From: Salaquimonas sp.
GTDB lineage: Bacteria > Pseudomonadota > Alphaproteobacteria > Rhizobiales > Rhizobiaceae
DNA length: 64,000 bases
NCBI GenBank assembly: GCA_022340185.1
Contig: JAJDOK010000045.1
Location: 49,507-113,506 of the forward strand
Direction of reading: 5' to 3'
This document shows, piece by piece, positions 18,091 through 26,965 of this stretch (position 1 is its first letter; every line of letters starts with the position of its first letter). A program made the position numbers and the translations under genes. Under the pieces are notes generated by a model. That model did not search any database, was not told where the DNA came from, and worked only from the letters and a program-made list of their open reading frames with translations.

Positions 18091-20184
18091 TTACAGCTTG
18101 CCGAACGTGCCGCCATCCGCCGCGAGCTTCGCCAGCAGCGGTGCCGGCTGGAGCGTCTCGTCGCCGCATGCCTCGGCCAGTTCGGACAACCGGCCGGCGA
18201 CGACGCCTGCGCCCACCTGATCGGCATGGAACATCGGCCCGCCGCGCTGCACCGGCCAGCCATAGCCGAACACCCAGATGACATCGATGTCGGACGACCG
18301 CGCCGCAATCCCCTCTTCCAGGATACGTGCGCCCTCATTGACCATGGCAAAGATCAGCCGTTCGACGATCTCGGTTTCCGGCACCTCGCGCCGTGTCACG
18401 CCCTTTTCGGCAGCGATCCCAGCGATCAGCGCGTTGAGGTCCGGGTCCGGTTCGCCCCGGCGCGAGCCTTCGGAATAAAGATAGAAGCCCCTGCCTGTCT
18501 TCTGGCCGAAGCGGCCCATTTCCGCCAGCGCATCGGCCACCGGCGCGATGGTGGAACCGACCTGCTTTCGCGCCCGCCAGCCGACATCGATGCCGGCCAG
18601 ATCGCTCACCGCCAGCGGACCCATGGCGAAACCGAAATCCGTCATTGCCTTGTCGATAGCCTGCGGTGAGCCCCCCTCCAGCATCGCCCGTTCGACCTGG
18701 CGCGTGCGGGCATAGAGCATGCGGTTGCCCACGAAGCCGTGACAGACGCCGACCGTGACCGGCACCTTGCCGATCTGCTTCGATACCGCGATCGCCGTCG
18801 ACAGCGCCTCGAAACCGGTTTTTGCGCCACGCACGACCTCGACCAGCCGCATCACATTGGCCGGGCTGAAGAAGTGCATGCCGACAACGGATTCGGGTCG
18901 GCCAGTCGCCGCCGCAATCTCGTCGACGTCGAGGGTCGAGGTGTTGGTCGCAAGCACCGCGCCCGGTTTGGACAGCCGGTCGAGATCGCCGAAGATCTGC
19001 TTCTTCAGCGCCATGTCCTCGAACACCGCCTCGACAATGAGATCGGCGTCGGACACGGCTTGAAGCGAATCCGCGCCGGTGATCCGCGCCACACGTTCGT
19101 TTACCCAGTCCTCGCCCTTGCCGGAACGCGCCGCCGTACGCTCGTAATTCTTGCGGATTGTCGCCAGCCCGCGCTCCAGCGCGTCAGCCTTCACGTCGAT
19201 CAGCGTCGCCGCGATGCCGGCATTGGCGAACGCCATCGCGATACCGCCGCCCATCGTGCCCGCGCCGATTACCGCGACTTTGTCGACCTTGCCGGGCTTG
19301 ACGTCCTTCGGCATGTCGTCGACGCGCTGCGCGGCACGCTCGGCAAAGAACAGATGACGCTGCGCCGCCGACTGCACGCCATTCTTCAGTTCCATGAAGA
19401 ATTCGCGTTCCTTGACCAACCCTTCGGCGAAGGGCAGCAGAATCGCGTTTTTCACCGAATCGATGCAGGCGCGCGGCGCATCGAGACCCTTTTTTCGCGC
19501 CAGAAGTCCGGCGGCATGTTCGTCGAATGCCGCCATGTCCGAGCGCGCCGCCGCGATCCCGTCATCGATCTGGCTGATGCGCCGGATCGGCAATTCTTCC
19601 ACCACCGCCTTCTTCGCGAATGCGACGGCCGCAGCGCGCAGATCTCCTCCGGAACCCTCATCGACTATTTCGTCGACAATGCCCAGTTCCAGCGCCTTGC
19701 CGGCCGGAATCGGATCACCCGACACGATCATGTCGGCCGCCTTCTGCGGCCCGATCAGTCGCGGCAGGCGCTGCGTGCCGCCCGCGCCGGGCAGCAGGCC
19801 GAGTTTCACTTCCGGCAGGCCCATTTTCGCCGACGCCACCGCCACGCGGAAATGGCAACCGAGCGCCACCTCGAAACCGCCGCCGAGCGCCGTGCCGTGC
19901 AGCGCGGCAATCACGGGTTTTGACGAAGCCTCGATGCGGTCGATCAGATCGGGCAGCATCGGCGGCGCCGGCGGCTTGTCGAATTCACGAATGTCGGCGC
20001 CGGCAAAGAAGGTGCGGCCGGCGCAATGGACGACGATCGCCGTGACATCATCGTCGGCCTCGGCCGTCTCGATTGCCCACATGAGTTCGTTGCGCATGTC
20101 GGCCGAAAGGGCATTGACCGGTGGATTGTCAGCGACGATGACCGCGACCCCGTCCTCAATCTCGATGCCGACTACCTGCGCCAT
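18091..20184 (-). CDS. Bifunctional enoyl-CoA hydratase / 3-hydroxyacyl-CoA dehydrogenase
   Basis: A 697-residue multifunctional beta-oxidation enzyme. Residues 1 to about 190 form the crotonase domain (oxyanion region AGADIREF; GTALGGGFEVALG; LPEVKLGLLPGAGGTQRLPRL). The NAD-binding domain begins near 300 (VIGAGTMGGGIAMAFA), and two 3HCDH C-terminal domains follow (CHGFVGNRML; VNEGARILEEGIA). It hydrates enoyl-CoA and oxidises the 3-hydroxyacyl-CoA. I start at MAQVVG, preceded by GGGGAGG, rather than six codons earlier. No thiolase gene is adjacent. The 213-bp gap to the macroglobulin gene suggests separate transcription. Confidence 0.92.
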   Translation of the reverse strand: MAQVVGIEIEDGVAVIVADNPPVNALSADMRNELMWAIETAEADDDVTAIVVHCAGRTFFAGADIREFDKPPAPPMLPDLIDRIEASSKPVIAALHGTALGGGFEVALGCHFRVAVASAKMGLPEVKLGLLPGAGGTQRLPRLIGPQKAADMIVSGDPIPAGKALELGIVDEIVDEGSGGDLRAAAVAFAKKAVVEELPIRRISQIDDGIAAARSDMAAFDEHAAGLLARKKGLDAPRACIDSVKNAILLPFAEGLVKEREFFMELKNGVQSAAQRHLFFAERAAQRVDDMPKDVKPGKVDKVAVIGAGTMGGGIAMAFANAGIAATLIDVKADALERGLATIRKNYERTAARSGKGEDWVNERVARITGADSLQAVSDADLIVEAVFEDMALKKQIFGDLDRLSKPGAVLATNTSTLDVDEIAAATGRPESVVGMHFFSPANVMRLVEVVRGAKTGFEALSTAIAVSKQIGKVPVTVGVCHGFVGNRMLYARTRQVERAMLEGGSPQAIDKAMTDFGFAMGPLAVSDLAGIDVGWRARKQVGSTIAPVADALAEMGRFGQKTGRGFYLYSEGSRRGEPDPDLNALIAGIAAEKGVTRREVPETEIVERLIFAMVNEGARILEEGIAARSSDIDVIWVFGYGWPVQRGGPMFHADQVGAGVVAGRLSELAEACGDETLQPAPLLAKLAADGGTFGKL

Positions 20185-20295
20185 GGATTGCCTCCCCGCC
20201 ACTCATCCCGATGATGACGACTTGGCTATAGGGCGCGATTCCCCGCGGCGCAATCCCGTGTGGTCCCTGGATCTCACCGGGGGCAAAAATGAGGC

Positions 20296-20508
20296 TCAGG
20301 CGTCGTGAAAACGCAGTGATTTCACATTTTCCGTACCGAGGAACCAGTCTCTCGCCTCGACCTCCTCGAACACGACCCACACCTCGCCTGGTGGAAGTCC
20401 TGTCTCCTGGGCAATGGATTTGGCGATTCCGTTTGCCATCCGGGACTTCTTGCCGTCCGGATCGGCGGCAATGGCCTGTTTGACGATTCGAACGCTGACA
20501 AAAGGCAT
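20296..20508 (-). CDS. 4-oxalocrotonate tautomerase-family protein
   Basis: A 70-residue tautomerase-superfamily protein. It begins MPFVSVRIV, so removal of Met exposes the catalytic N-terminal proline, and it has a conserved central helix (GIAKSIAQETGLPPGEVWVVFEEV). Such enzymes move double bonds or protons in keto/enol acids. A ribosome site GGGAGG precedes it. A LacI-type palindrome lies 39 bp upstream, so it likely belongs to the sugar-acid regulon of the divergent ABC transporter and may isomerise a keto-acid intermediate (inference). Confidence 0.82.
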   Translation of the reverse strand: MPFVSVRIVKQAIAADPDGKKSRMANGIAKSIAQETGLPPGEVWVVFEEVEARDWFLGTENVKSLRFHDA

Positions 20509-20546
20509 CTTTTCCTCCCTGTGGACAGATCTGCAGCGGACAACGC

Positions 20547-20560
20547 TGAAAGCGCTAACA
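20547..20560. promoter_or_regulatory. LacI-type operator upstream of the tautomerase gene
   Basis: TGAAAGCGCTAACA, centred on AGCGCT, matches the right half of the other operators exactly (AGCGCTAACA) and the left half partly. It is 39 bp upstream of the tautomerase start, within the divergent control region shared with the ABC transporter. Confidence 0.6.
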
Positions 20561-20683
20561 TAACTTAGCTTATAACCAATCCTCTGCAGTCAGGCCATAC
20601 AGCGTCAATATTCGCACTTCTGGTATCATTTTACTGGCGATTCAACCAGTTATCGGCATGACAAAGATCTATGCATTCCATTG

Positions 20684-20712
20684 TTGACAGCGCTGTCAGA
20701 GGCGGGTTACCT
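20684..20712 (+). promoter_or_regulatory. Probable sigma-70-type promoter of the sugar ABC operon with overlapping LacI operator
   Basis: A consensus -35 box TTGACA (20684-20689), a 17-base spacer and a weak -10 box TTACCT (20707-20712) lie 170 bp upstream of the binding-protein gene. The perfect palindrome TGACAGCGCTGTCA (20685-20698) overlaps the -35 box, the expected position for repression. The remaining stretch from 20561 to 20879 holds only this promoter and an untranslated leader. Confidence 0.65.
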
Positions 20713-20879
20713 GTACCTCGGGAGTGAGATCGGATTGTAGCCAACAGGCGTTGTCGCCTGGATCGCACCATAGGCCGGTACCTACGGCAAACAGGGAGAT
20801 TGCGGGCGTTACCGGTATCGTGCAAGTCGACCACTTCCGAAAAGCAAGCCAATTCTGGTGCCATTCCTGGGAGGAGATC

Positions 20880-22019
20880 ATGAAATATCGTTCAGTTATG
20901 AAGGCTGCCGGCGGCCTGGCCGCTGCCCTGATGCTGGCTTCCACCGCGAGCCATCTCGCATTTGCCGAGCCCATGATTGTAGCCGGTCCTGCCGCAGACG
21001 CGACCTGCTACGTGCCATGGTCGGCCGATACCAAGTTCTTCAAATTCGAACCCAAGAAGGGTCCCTATCGCATCGCACTCGCCAACGGCTATATCGCCAA
21101 TACCTGGCGCATCCAGATGATCCAGACGGCCAAGGCCTATGCGGCCCAGCCCGACGTCGCCGCCGATCTGAAGGAATTCAAGGTCGTGTCGACCGGCGAG
21201 GACGTCGCCGCGCAGATCTCGGCGATCAACAACTTCATCGATTCGGGCTATGACGCCATCGTCGTCAACGCCCAGAACCCGAAAGCCTTCGCCCCCGTGA
21301 TCCGCCGGGCCAAGAAGGCGGGGGTCGTTCTGGTCGCCTTCGACAACATTCTCGACACCGAGGACGCCATCAACGTCAATGTCGACCAGAAGGGCCTCGG
21401 CGAATTGTGGGGCAACTGGCTGAACGACCACCTGCCCGATGGCGGCAAGGTGCTCGAAGTGCGCGGCGTCACCGGCACCTCGGTCGACACCGACCGTCAT
21501 ACCGGCATCCACGAAGCGCTCGACGCCTCCGGCAAGAACTGGGACGTGGTCGAGGTCGTCGGCAAGTGGGATGACGGCACCGCCCAGAAGGTGACGGCTG
21601 ACGCCATCGCGGTGCACGGCCATTTCGACGGCATCACCGCCCAGGGCGGCGACACCGGCGTCGTCCAGGCCATGATCGACGCCGACCATCCTTTCGTGCC
21701 CTTCGGCGGTGAGACCGAGAATGGTTTCCGCAAGTTCTGCGGCAAATATGCCGACAAGGGCCTGGTCTGCTCGTCTGCCGGTACCGGCCCGGCACAGGTC
21801 GCCGTTGCGATGAAGACGGCCATCGACGCGCTCAAGGGCAATGTCGTGCCGCAGTCGGTCAAGCTGCCGCTCGCCATCGTCGAGGACCCCGACTTCAAGG
21901 ACGGCGAAAACTACTATTCCGACCAGTCCGACAATTTCTTCGTCGGCAACGCCTTCCCGACCTGCGGCATCAACTTCACCGCGCAGGAAATCATGAAGCA
22001 GACCAAGGAAAACGAATAA
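20880..22019 (+). CDS. Sugar ABC transporter periplasmic substrate-binding protein (CUT2/RbsB-like)
   Basis: A 379-residue periplasmic protein. The signal peptide (MKYRSVMKAAGGLAAALMLA) is cleaved near AFAEP. The type I periplasmic fold follows, with YRIALANGYIANTWRIQMI at the first strand, NAQNPKAFAPVIRRAKKAG, and the hinge-region segments VRGVTGTSVDTDRHTGI and TAQGGDTG. It would capture a pentose, hexose or deoxy sugar for the permease. The start is fixed by GGGAGGAG. The frame is open upstream but only through the leader. A strong terminator follows at 22039, which would keep this gene more abundant than the ATPase and permeases. Confidence 0.9.
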   Translation: MKYRSVMKAAGGLAAALMLASTASHLAFAEPMIVAGPAADATCYVPWSADTKFFKFEPKKGPYRIALANGYIANTWRIQMIQTAKAYAAQPDVAADLKEFKVVSTGEDVAAQISAINNFIDSGYDAIVVNAQNPKAFAPVIRRAKKAGVVLVAFDNILDTEDAINVNVDQKGLGELWGNWLNDHLPDGGKVLEVRGVTGTSVDTDRHTGIHEALDASGKNWDVVEVVGKWDDGTAQKVTADAIAVHGHFDGITAQGGDTGVVQAMIDADHPFVPFGGETENGFRKFCGKYADKGLVCSSAGTGPAQVAVAMKTAIDALKGNVVPQSVKLPLAIVEDPDFKDGENYYSDQSDNFFVGNAFPTCGINFTAQEIMKQTKENE

Positions 22020-22038
22020 TCCTTGTCTGACCGACAGG

Positions 22039-22072
22039 GGCCGCGGGAAATCGCCTTTCCCGCGGCCTTTTT
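22039..22072 (+). terminator. Rho-independent terminator or attenuator after the substrate-binding protein gene
   Basis: A perfect 12-bp stem (GGCCGCGGGAAA, 22039-22050, with TTTCCCGCGGCC, 22056-22067), a 5-base loop and five T residues. It sits between the binding-protein gene and the ATPase gene, so it likely trims downstream expression or protects the first message's 3' end. Confidence 0.88.
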
Positions 22073-22176
22073 CAACACCACCGCTACCAAAATCATCGAA
22101 ACGGGGCCGAATCCGGCTATTATGGGATCAGGCCTGCCGGCTTGAATCCGGCAAGGCTTCGGGGAGGAAGGTTCTC

Positions 22177-23724
22177 ATGGGCGAGACGCCGCTCTTCCGC
22201 ATGGAAGGGATATCCAAGCGCTATGGCGGCGTGCATGCGCTGGAGAATGCCTCGCTGACCGTTCATGCCGGCGCCGTCCACGCCATCCTCGGCGAGAACG
22301 GCGCCGGCAAGTCGACCCTGATCAAGATCATGTCGGGTGTCGTCGCACCCAATGAAGGCCGGATGTTTCTTGAAGGCGAGGAAGTCTCTTTCGCCGATCC
22401 GGCTGCAGCAAACCGTGCAGGCATCGTTTGCATCTTCCAGGAGCTGTCGCTCATCCCCGATCTGTCGGTCGCCGACAACATCATCGTTTCCAACCCGCCG
22501 ACCCGCTTCGGCCTGATCGACCATCGCGCCCAGCGCCGCATGGCCGAGGAAGCGCTGGCGCGCGCCGGCGGCGAGGACATTCATCCCATGGCGATGGTGC
22601 GCGACCTGCCGCTGTCGCGCCAGCAGATTGTCGAAATCGCCAAGGCGCTGGCGCGCAAGCCGCGCCTGCTCATCCTCGATGAAGCGACCTCGGCGCTGAC
22701 GGCTTCCGATGTCACCCGCGTCTTCGAGGTCATCAAGCGCCTGCGCGATGAAGGGCTGGCGCTCCTCTACATTTCCCACCGCATGCATGAGATCGCCGAA
22801 CTCGCCGACGAGTGCACCGTGTTCCGAAACGGCCACAATGTCGAAAGCTATCAACAGGGCGCGAAGACCGACAACGAAGTCGTCGAGATGATGATTGGCC
22901 GTGAATACAGCCATGTCTTCCCGGCCAAGCCCACGCCGCCGCCGGCCGACAAACCGCCCGTACTGGAACTGAAGAACCTGTCATGGACGGACCGCTTGCG
23001 CGACATCTCGTTTGGCGTGCGCCCTGGCGAAGTCGTCGGCCTTGGCGGCCTCGACGGTCAGGGCCAGCGCGAATTGCTGCTGGCGATGTTCGGCGTCTTG
23101 CGCAGCGTCGAGGGCGAGATCGTCGTCGACGGCAGGAAAAGGACCATCGGCAGCCCGCGCGAGGCGAAGTCGAAAGACATTGGCATGGCGCTGATCCCGG
23201 AGGACCGCAAGACCGAGGGGCTGATGCTGCCCATGTCGGTGCGCGACAACCTCTCGTTTGCCGCGCTCGACCGTCTGACGCGTTTCGGCGTGGTCGACCG
23301 TTCCACCGAAAGCGCCGACATCGAGCGGATGATGAAGCTGCTCGCGGTGCGCTCCGACGGCACCGCGATACCTGTCGCCGCCTTGTCAGGCGGCAACCAG
23401 CAGAAGGTCGTCATCGCCAAATGGCTGATGATCTCGCCCCGGATCATCCTCCTGAACGATCCGACCCGCGGCATCGATGTCGGCACCAAGCAGGAGCTCT
23501 ACCAATTGCTGCGCCGCCTCGCCGACGATGGCGCGGCGATCATCCTGTATTCGACCGATTACGACGAATTGATCGGCTGCTGTGATCGCGTCCTCGTCAT
23601 GTATGACGGCGCGATCCACGCCGAGTTGGTCGGTGACGAGATCACCGAGCACGCGCTGGTCGGCAGCGCGCTCAACATCGACTCCGCCCAATCGGACACC
23701 GCTTTCGCCTCAAGGGCCCAATGA
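22177..23724 (+). CDS. Sugar ABC transporter ATP-binding protein (two ABC domains, RbsA-like)
   Basis: A 515-residue duplicated ATPase powering the sugar importer. The first domain has Walker A GENGAGKST (near residue 44), a signature-like LPLSRQQIVEIAKAL and Walker B LLILDEATSAL. The second domain lacks a standard Walker A lysine (GGLDGQGQRELLLA), keeps the signature LSGGNQQKVVIAKWL, and has a Walker B-like RIILLNDPTRGIDVG. This asymmetry is normal in RbsA/MglA proteins. GGGGAGGAAGG precedes the ATG. Its stop overlaps a tandem duplication before the permease gene. Confidence 0.93.
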   Translation: MGETPLFRMEGISKRYGGVHALENASLTVHAGAVHAILGENGAGKSTLIKIMSGVVAPNEGRMFLEGEEVSFADPAAANRAGIVCIFQELSLIPDLSVADNIIVSNPPTRFGLIDHRAQRRMAEEALARAGGEDIHPMAMVRDLPLSRQQIVEIAKALARKPRLLILDEATSALTASDVTRVFEVIKRLRDEGLALLYISHRMHEIAELADECTVFRNGHNVESYQQGAKTDNEVVEMMIGREYSHVFPAKPTPPPADKPPVLELKNLSWTDRLRDISFGVRPGEVVGLGGLDGQGQRELLLAMFGVLRSVEGEIVVDGRKRTIGSPREAKSKDIGMALIPEDRKTEGLMLPMSVRDNLSFAALDRLTRFGVVDRSTESADIERMMKLLAVRSDGTAIPVAALSGGNQQKVVIAKWLMISPRIILLNDPTRGIDVGTKQELYQLLRRLADDGAAIILYSTDYDELIGCCDRVLVMYDGAIHAELVGDEITEHALVGSALNIDSAQSDTAFASRAQ

Positions 23725-23751
23725 TGAAAGACTGGCGATGAAGGACTGGCG
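23724..23751 (+). repeat. 14-bp tandem duplication covering the permease start
   Basis: ATGAAAGACTGGCG is followed directly by ATGAAGGACTGGCG (one change). The first copy starts with an ATG overlapping the ATPase stop and encodes only MKDWR before TGA. The second copy starts the permease with the same residues in another frame. The duplication thus creates a five-codon mini-ORF at the junction. Confidence 0.7.
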
Positions 23752-24724
23752 TTACATCCTTGCCGAACAGCGCGGCACCTTGCTGGCTCTCGCCCTGTTC
23801 CTGTTGATGTTCACCATCTATGTGACGAACCACCCGGCCGGCTTTACGCCGAATGTGGTGACGACTGCGGCGAACAAGGGTGTGATCCTGGCGCTCGTCG
23901 CCATGGCGCAGTGCTTCGTGGTGCTGACCGCAGGCATCGATCTTTCAGTCGGCATGGTCTTCATCCTGGCCAACTGCCTCGGTTCCTACATCATCGCCGG
24001 GTCGGCCATCGAGATCACGCTCGGCCTCATCGGTGTCATGGCGGCGGGCGCCGCCTGCGGCGCGCTCAACGGGCTGATTGTCATTTACGGACGGCTCCAG
24101 CCGATTGTCACCACCATCGCCACGGGCGCGATCTTCTTCGGCATTGCGCTCTGGCTTAGGCCCTATCCCGGTTCGGAACCCGATTTCGCTGCCGATCTTG
24201 CCGACGCGCTGACCGGCAAGCTTTTCGACACCGTGCCAGCCAGTCTCGTCTTCCTGGCCGGTGTCATTGTCGTTGTGTGGATACCCTTCCGCCGCTCGCT
24301 GATCGGACGCACGGTCTATGCCGTCGGCTCGTCCGACCAGGCCGCCTACATGTCGGGCCTGCCGGTGCGTCTCGGCCGTTTCTCGGCATTCGTCCTTTCC
24401 GGCTTCCTCGCCTCGCTCGGCGGCATCTTCCTGACCTTCATCACCTATTCGGGCGAAGCTTCACTCGCCAATGGCGACAATTACACGCTGTTCTCGATCG
24501 CCTCGGTCGTGCTTGGCGGGGTCTCGCTCTACGGTGGCCGGGGTAGCGCGGTCGGCGCCATCTTCGGTGCGCTCGCCTTCCGCGCGATCGGCGACCTGCT
24601 TTTCGTCTTTGACCTCGACCCGCTATGGCAGCCGCTGTTCCAGGGCATCGTGCTGGGCCTCGCAGTCACGCTGGGCGCGGCGCGCCTGTTCCAGGTCCGC
24701 AACCGCCTCGAACTGTTCAACTGA
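23738..24724 (+). CDS. Sugar ABC transporter permease (RbsC-like), first of two
   Basis: A 328-residue inner-membrane permease with about nine to ten hydrophobic segments. It carries the CUT2 hallmark AGIDLSVGMVFILAN and the cytoplasmic coupling segment around GSSDQAAYMSGLPV, which meets the ATPase. The start MKDWRYIL was chosen because the upstream open frame overlaps the ATPase gene. It stands 13 bp after the ATPase stop and 10 bp before the second permease, which has the same length, so the channel is probably a heterodimer. Confidence 0.9.
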   Translation: MKDWRYILAEQRGTLLALALFLLMFTIYVTNHPAGFTPNVVTTAANKGVILALVAMAQCFVVLTAGIDLSVGMVFILANCLGSYIIAGSAIEITLGLIGVMAAGAACGALNGLIVIYGRLQPIVTTIATGAIFFGIALWLRPYPGSEPDFAADLADALTGKLFDTVPASLVFLAGVIVVVWIPFRRSLIGRTVYAVGSSDQAAYMSGLPVRLGRFSAFVLSGFLASLGGIFLTFITYSGEASLANGDNYTLFSIASVVLGGVSLYGGRGSAVGAIFGALAFRAIGDLLFVFDLDPLWQPLFQGIVLGLAVTLGAARLFQVRNRLELFN

Positions 24725-24734
24725 GGGCCGGGCG

Positions 24735-25721
24735 ATGACCATCCAATCCTCGCGCGAACGTCATTCCTTCTGGCACGCCATTGCCGCCCGCATCGACCTG
24801 CCGATCGTGACTGCTTTCGCCTGCATCATCGTGTTGCTGCTCGTCGGCAGCCTCTACTCGGAAAACTTCCTGTCGCCGGAATATCTGCTGCAGCAACTGA
24901 AAGTCGCCTCCTTCCTCGGCGTCATTGCCACCGGCATGATGCTCATCATCCTGCTCGGCCATATCGACCTGTCGGTGCCCTGGCTGTTGACGACGGGCGC
25001 GATGATGGCCTCGGCGGCGACCGCCTATGGCACGGCGGGTGCTATCCTTGCCATTCCCTTCGGCGTTGCCTGCGGCTTCGTCATGGGCCTGATCAGCGGC
25101 ATCGGCGTCGCCTATCTGAGGATACCGGCGATGATCGTGACCCTGGCGATGAACGCCATCGCCCAGGGCCTGATGGTTGCCTTTACCGGGGGCGCTTCAC
25201 CGGCTGATTCCGCTTCGCCCGCCATGCGCTATCTCGCCACCGGCGAACTCATCTTCGGCATCCCCAACGCCGTTCTGGTGTGGGCCGTCGTCGGCGGTGT
25301 GGCGGTGTTCGTGCTGAGCCGTACGGGTTTCGGCCGCTCCGTCTATGCCATCGGCAATCGCGAGGGCGCGGCCTATCTTTCGGGCGTGCCGACGCAGCGT
25401 ATCCTGATGTTCGCCTTTGCCATCTCCGGCGCGCTGGCGGCCCTGGGCGGCGTACTGCTCGCCGGCTATGCCGGCAAGGCGGCCCAATCCATGGGCGATG
25501 TCTATCTTCTGCCGGCCATCGCCTCTGTCGTATTAGGGGGCACATCCATCCTCGGCGGTCGCGGCAACTATCTCGGCACGGTTGCCGGCGTGATCCTGAT
25601 CACCCTGCTGCAATCGATCCTGTCGGTCATGCAGATCGCCGAATTCGGCCGCCAGATCATCTATGGCGTCGTCATCGTCGCCATGCTGCTGCTCTACGGC
25701 CGCGAGAAGTTCACGAGGTAG
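24735..25721 (+). CDS. Sugar ABC transporter permease (RbsC-like), second of two
   Basis: A 328-residue membrane protein similar in length and layout to the preceding permease. It shows LLGHIDLSVPWLLTTGAMM in place of the CUT2 hallmark, a coupling segment IGNREGAAYLSGVPT, and a late SVVLGGTSILGGRGN motif. It would complete the transmembrane channel for sugar import. It ends only 4 bp from the convergent lacI-family gene, so no terminator fits between them. Confidence 0.9.
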   Translation: MTIQSSRERHSFWHAIAARIDLPIVTAFACIIVLLLVGSLYSENFLSPEYLLQQLKVASFLGVIATGMMLIILLGHIDLSVPWLLTTGAMMASAATAYGTAGAILAIPFGVACGFVMGLISGIGVAYLRIPAMIVTLAMNAIAQGLMVAFTGGASPADSASPAMRYLATGELIFGIPNAVLVWAVVGGVAVFVLSRTGFGRSVYAIGNREGAAYLSGVPTQRILMFAFAISGALAALGGVLLAGYAGKAAQSMGDVYLLPAIASVVLGGTSILGGRGNYLGTVAGVILITLLQSILSVMQIAEFGRQIIYGVVIVAMLLLYGREKFTR

Positions 25722-25725
25722 ACTG

Positions 25726-26778
25726 TTATCTGCCAAGCGGCCGGTCGGTGCTCTGGCGCAGCATCAGTTCGAAGCCGAGATCGACCACTTTCTGTTCGGG
25801 ACGATTGCCGGCCACGGCGTCCATCGCCATGCCCATCGCCACCTGTCCCATTTCATAGCGGTGCGTCTTCACGCTGGTGATCGAGGGATGGGCAAGCTGC
25901 ATGATCTCCAGATCGTTGAAGCCGGAAATGCCGAAATCCTCCGGAATGCGCATCCTGCGCCTCTGGCACTCGAACATCGCGCCGATGGCAATGTCGTCAT
26001 TGTTTGCCTGCAATGCATCGGCGTCGGGAACGCGCGCCAGAAGTTCCGACAGCAATTCCCCGCCCAGCGTGGTGTTGGAAGTTTTGGTCGTCGTGACGAC
26101 CAGGCGCTCATCGTAGAGCCCTTCCTCGCGCATCGCCCTGGTATAACCTTCGAGCCGCAACCGCGTGCGCGGGTCCATCTGCGCCGCGAGAAAGCCGATG
26201 CGGCGATAATTGCGCGCGATGAGATTGCGGGTTGCCGCCTCGCAGGCATTCCTGTGCGAAAAGCCGACCAGCATGTCGACGGGGTTCGGCCCCAGCTCCA
26301 TGATCTGCACCACCGGGCAATTCAGCGACTTCAGAAGTTCCCGACCCTCGCGCGACTGGCCGAGGCCGCTTACAACCATCGCCGCGGGCCGCTGGCCAAG
26401 GAACAGTCGCAGCAGCGCTTCCTCCTGCAGGGTCGAGTAGTTGGTGACGCCTAGCTGGACCTGAAACCTGCTGTCCTCGACCTTGTCGTAGATGCCGCTC
26501 AGGACATCGGTGAACACCACGTTCGAGATCGACGGGATGATGACGCCGATGACATTGGTGCGCGCCGAAGCCAGAGCCTGCGCCGCCGAATTCGGCACAT
26601 AGCCGATCTCGCGCACGGCGCGTTCGACCCGCTCGCGCAATGTCGGCGACACGCTCGCCGGGCTTCTGAGCGCGCGCGACACCGTAATAGCGCTAACATT
26701 GGCGGATTTGGCGACATCCGCCAGCGTCGGCTTGCCAGACCGTTTGCGCGCTCTTGTTCGCCTGTTTCCTAGGTTCAA
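25726..26778 (-). CDS. LacI-family transcriptional repressor
   Basis: A 350-residue regulator. An N-terminal helix-turn-helix (TLADVAKSANVSAITVSRALRSP) and hinge helix (NSAAQALAS) are followed by a periplasmic-binding-protein-like ligand domain (VIGVIIPSISNVVFTDVLSGI; ISGFNDLEIMQL). The start appears to be TTG at 26778 with GGAAG upstream; there is no ATG before the helix-turn-helix. It faces the ABC operon and is divergent from the lactonase gene. Palindromes centred on AGCGCT near its promoter, before the ABC operon and at 1948 make it the likely local repressor, released by the transported sugar or a derivative. Confidence 0.9.
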   Translation of the reverse strand: MNLGNRRTRARKRSGKPTLADVAKSANVSAITVSRALRSPASVSPTLRERVERAVREIGYVPNSAAQALASARTNVIGVIIPSISNVVFTDVLSGIYDKVEDSRFQVQLGVTNYSTLQEEALLRLFLGQRPAAMVVSGLGQSREGRELLKSLNCPVVQIMELGPNPVDMLVGFSHRNACEAATRNLIARNYRRIGFLAAQMDPRTRLRLEGYTRAMREEGLYDERLVVTTTKTSNTTLGGELLSELLARVPDADALQANNDDIAIGAMFECQRRRMRIPEDFGISGFNDLEIMQLAHPSITSVKTHRYEMGQVAMGMAMDAVAGNRPEQKVVDLGFELMLRQSTDRPLGR

Positions 26779-26805
26779 GGAACTTCCGAAAAATCAAACA
26801 TCTGT

Positions 26806-26819
26806 TGCTAGCGCTAACA
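26806..26819. promoter_or_regulatory. LacI-type operator between the repressor and lactonase genes
   Basis: TGCTAGCGCTAACA, a 14-base near-palindrome, lies 28 bp upstream of the repressor start and 147 bp before the lactonase start. It overlaps a plausible rightward -35 (TTGCTA, 26805), with TAGATT about 18 bases downstream as -10. Autoregulation plus control of the lactonase gene is the simplest reading. Confidence 0.65.
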
Positions 26820-26965
26820 TTGATACGCTAGATTACCCTCTGGAGGTAGCCTTTATTTCCAGCGCGGGCAAGCACCCGGGCCGTTTGCACGGCTCAGGCG
26901 TCCACCATGGCATCGTGACCGCACTGGCTATCGATCCACGAGGTCCGACGGGAGGAGCTGGTTGC

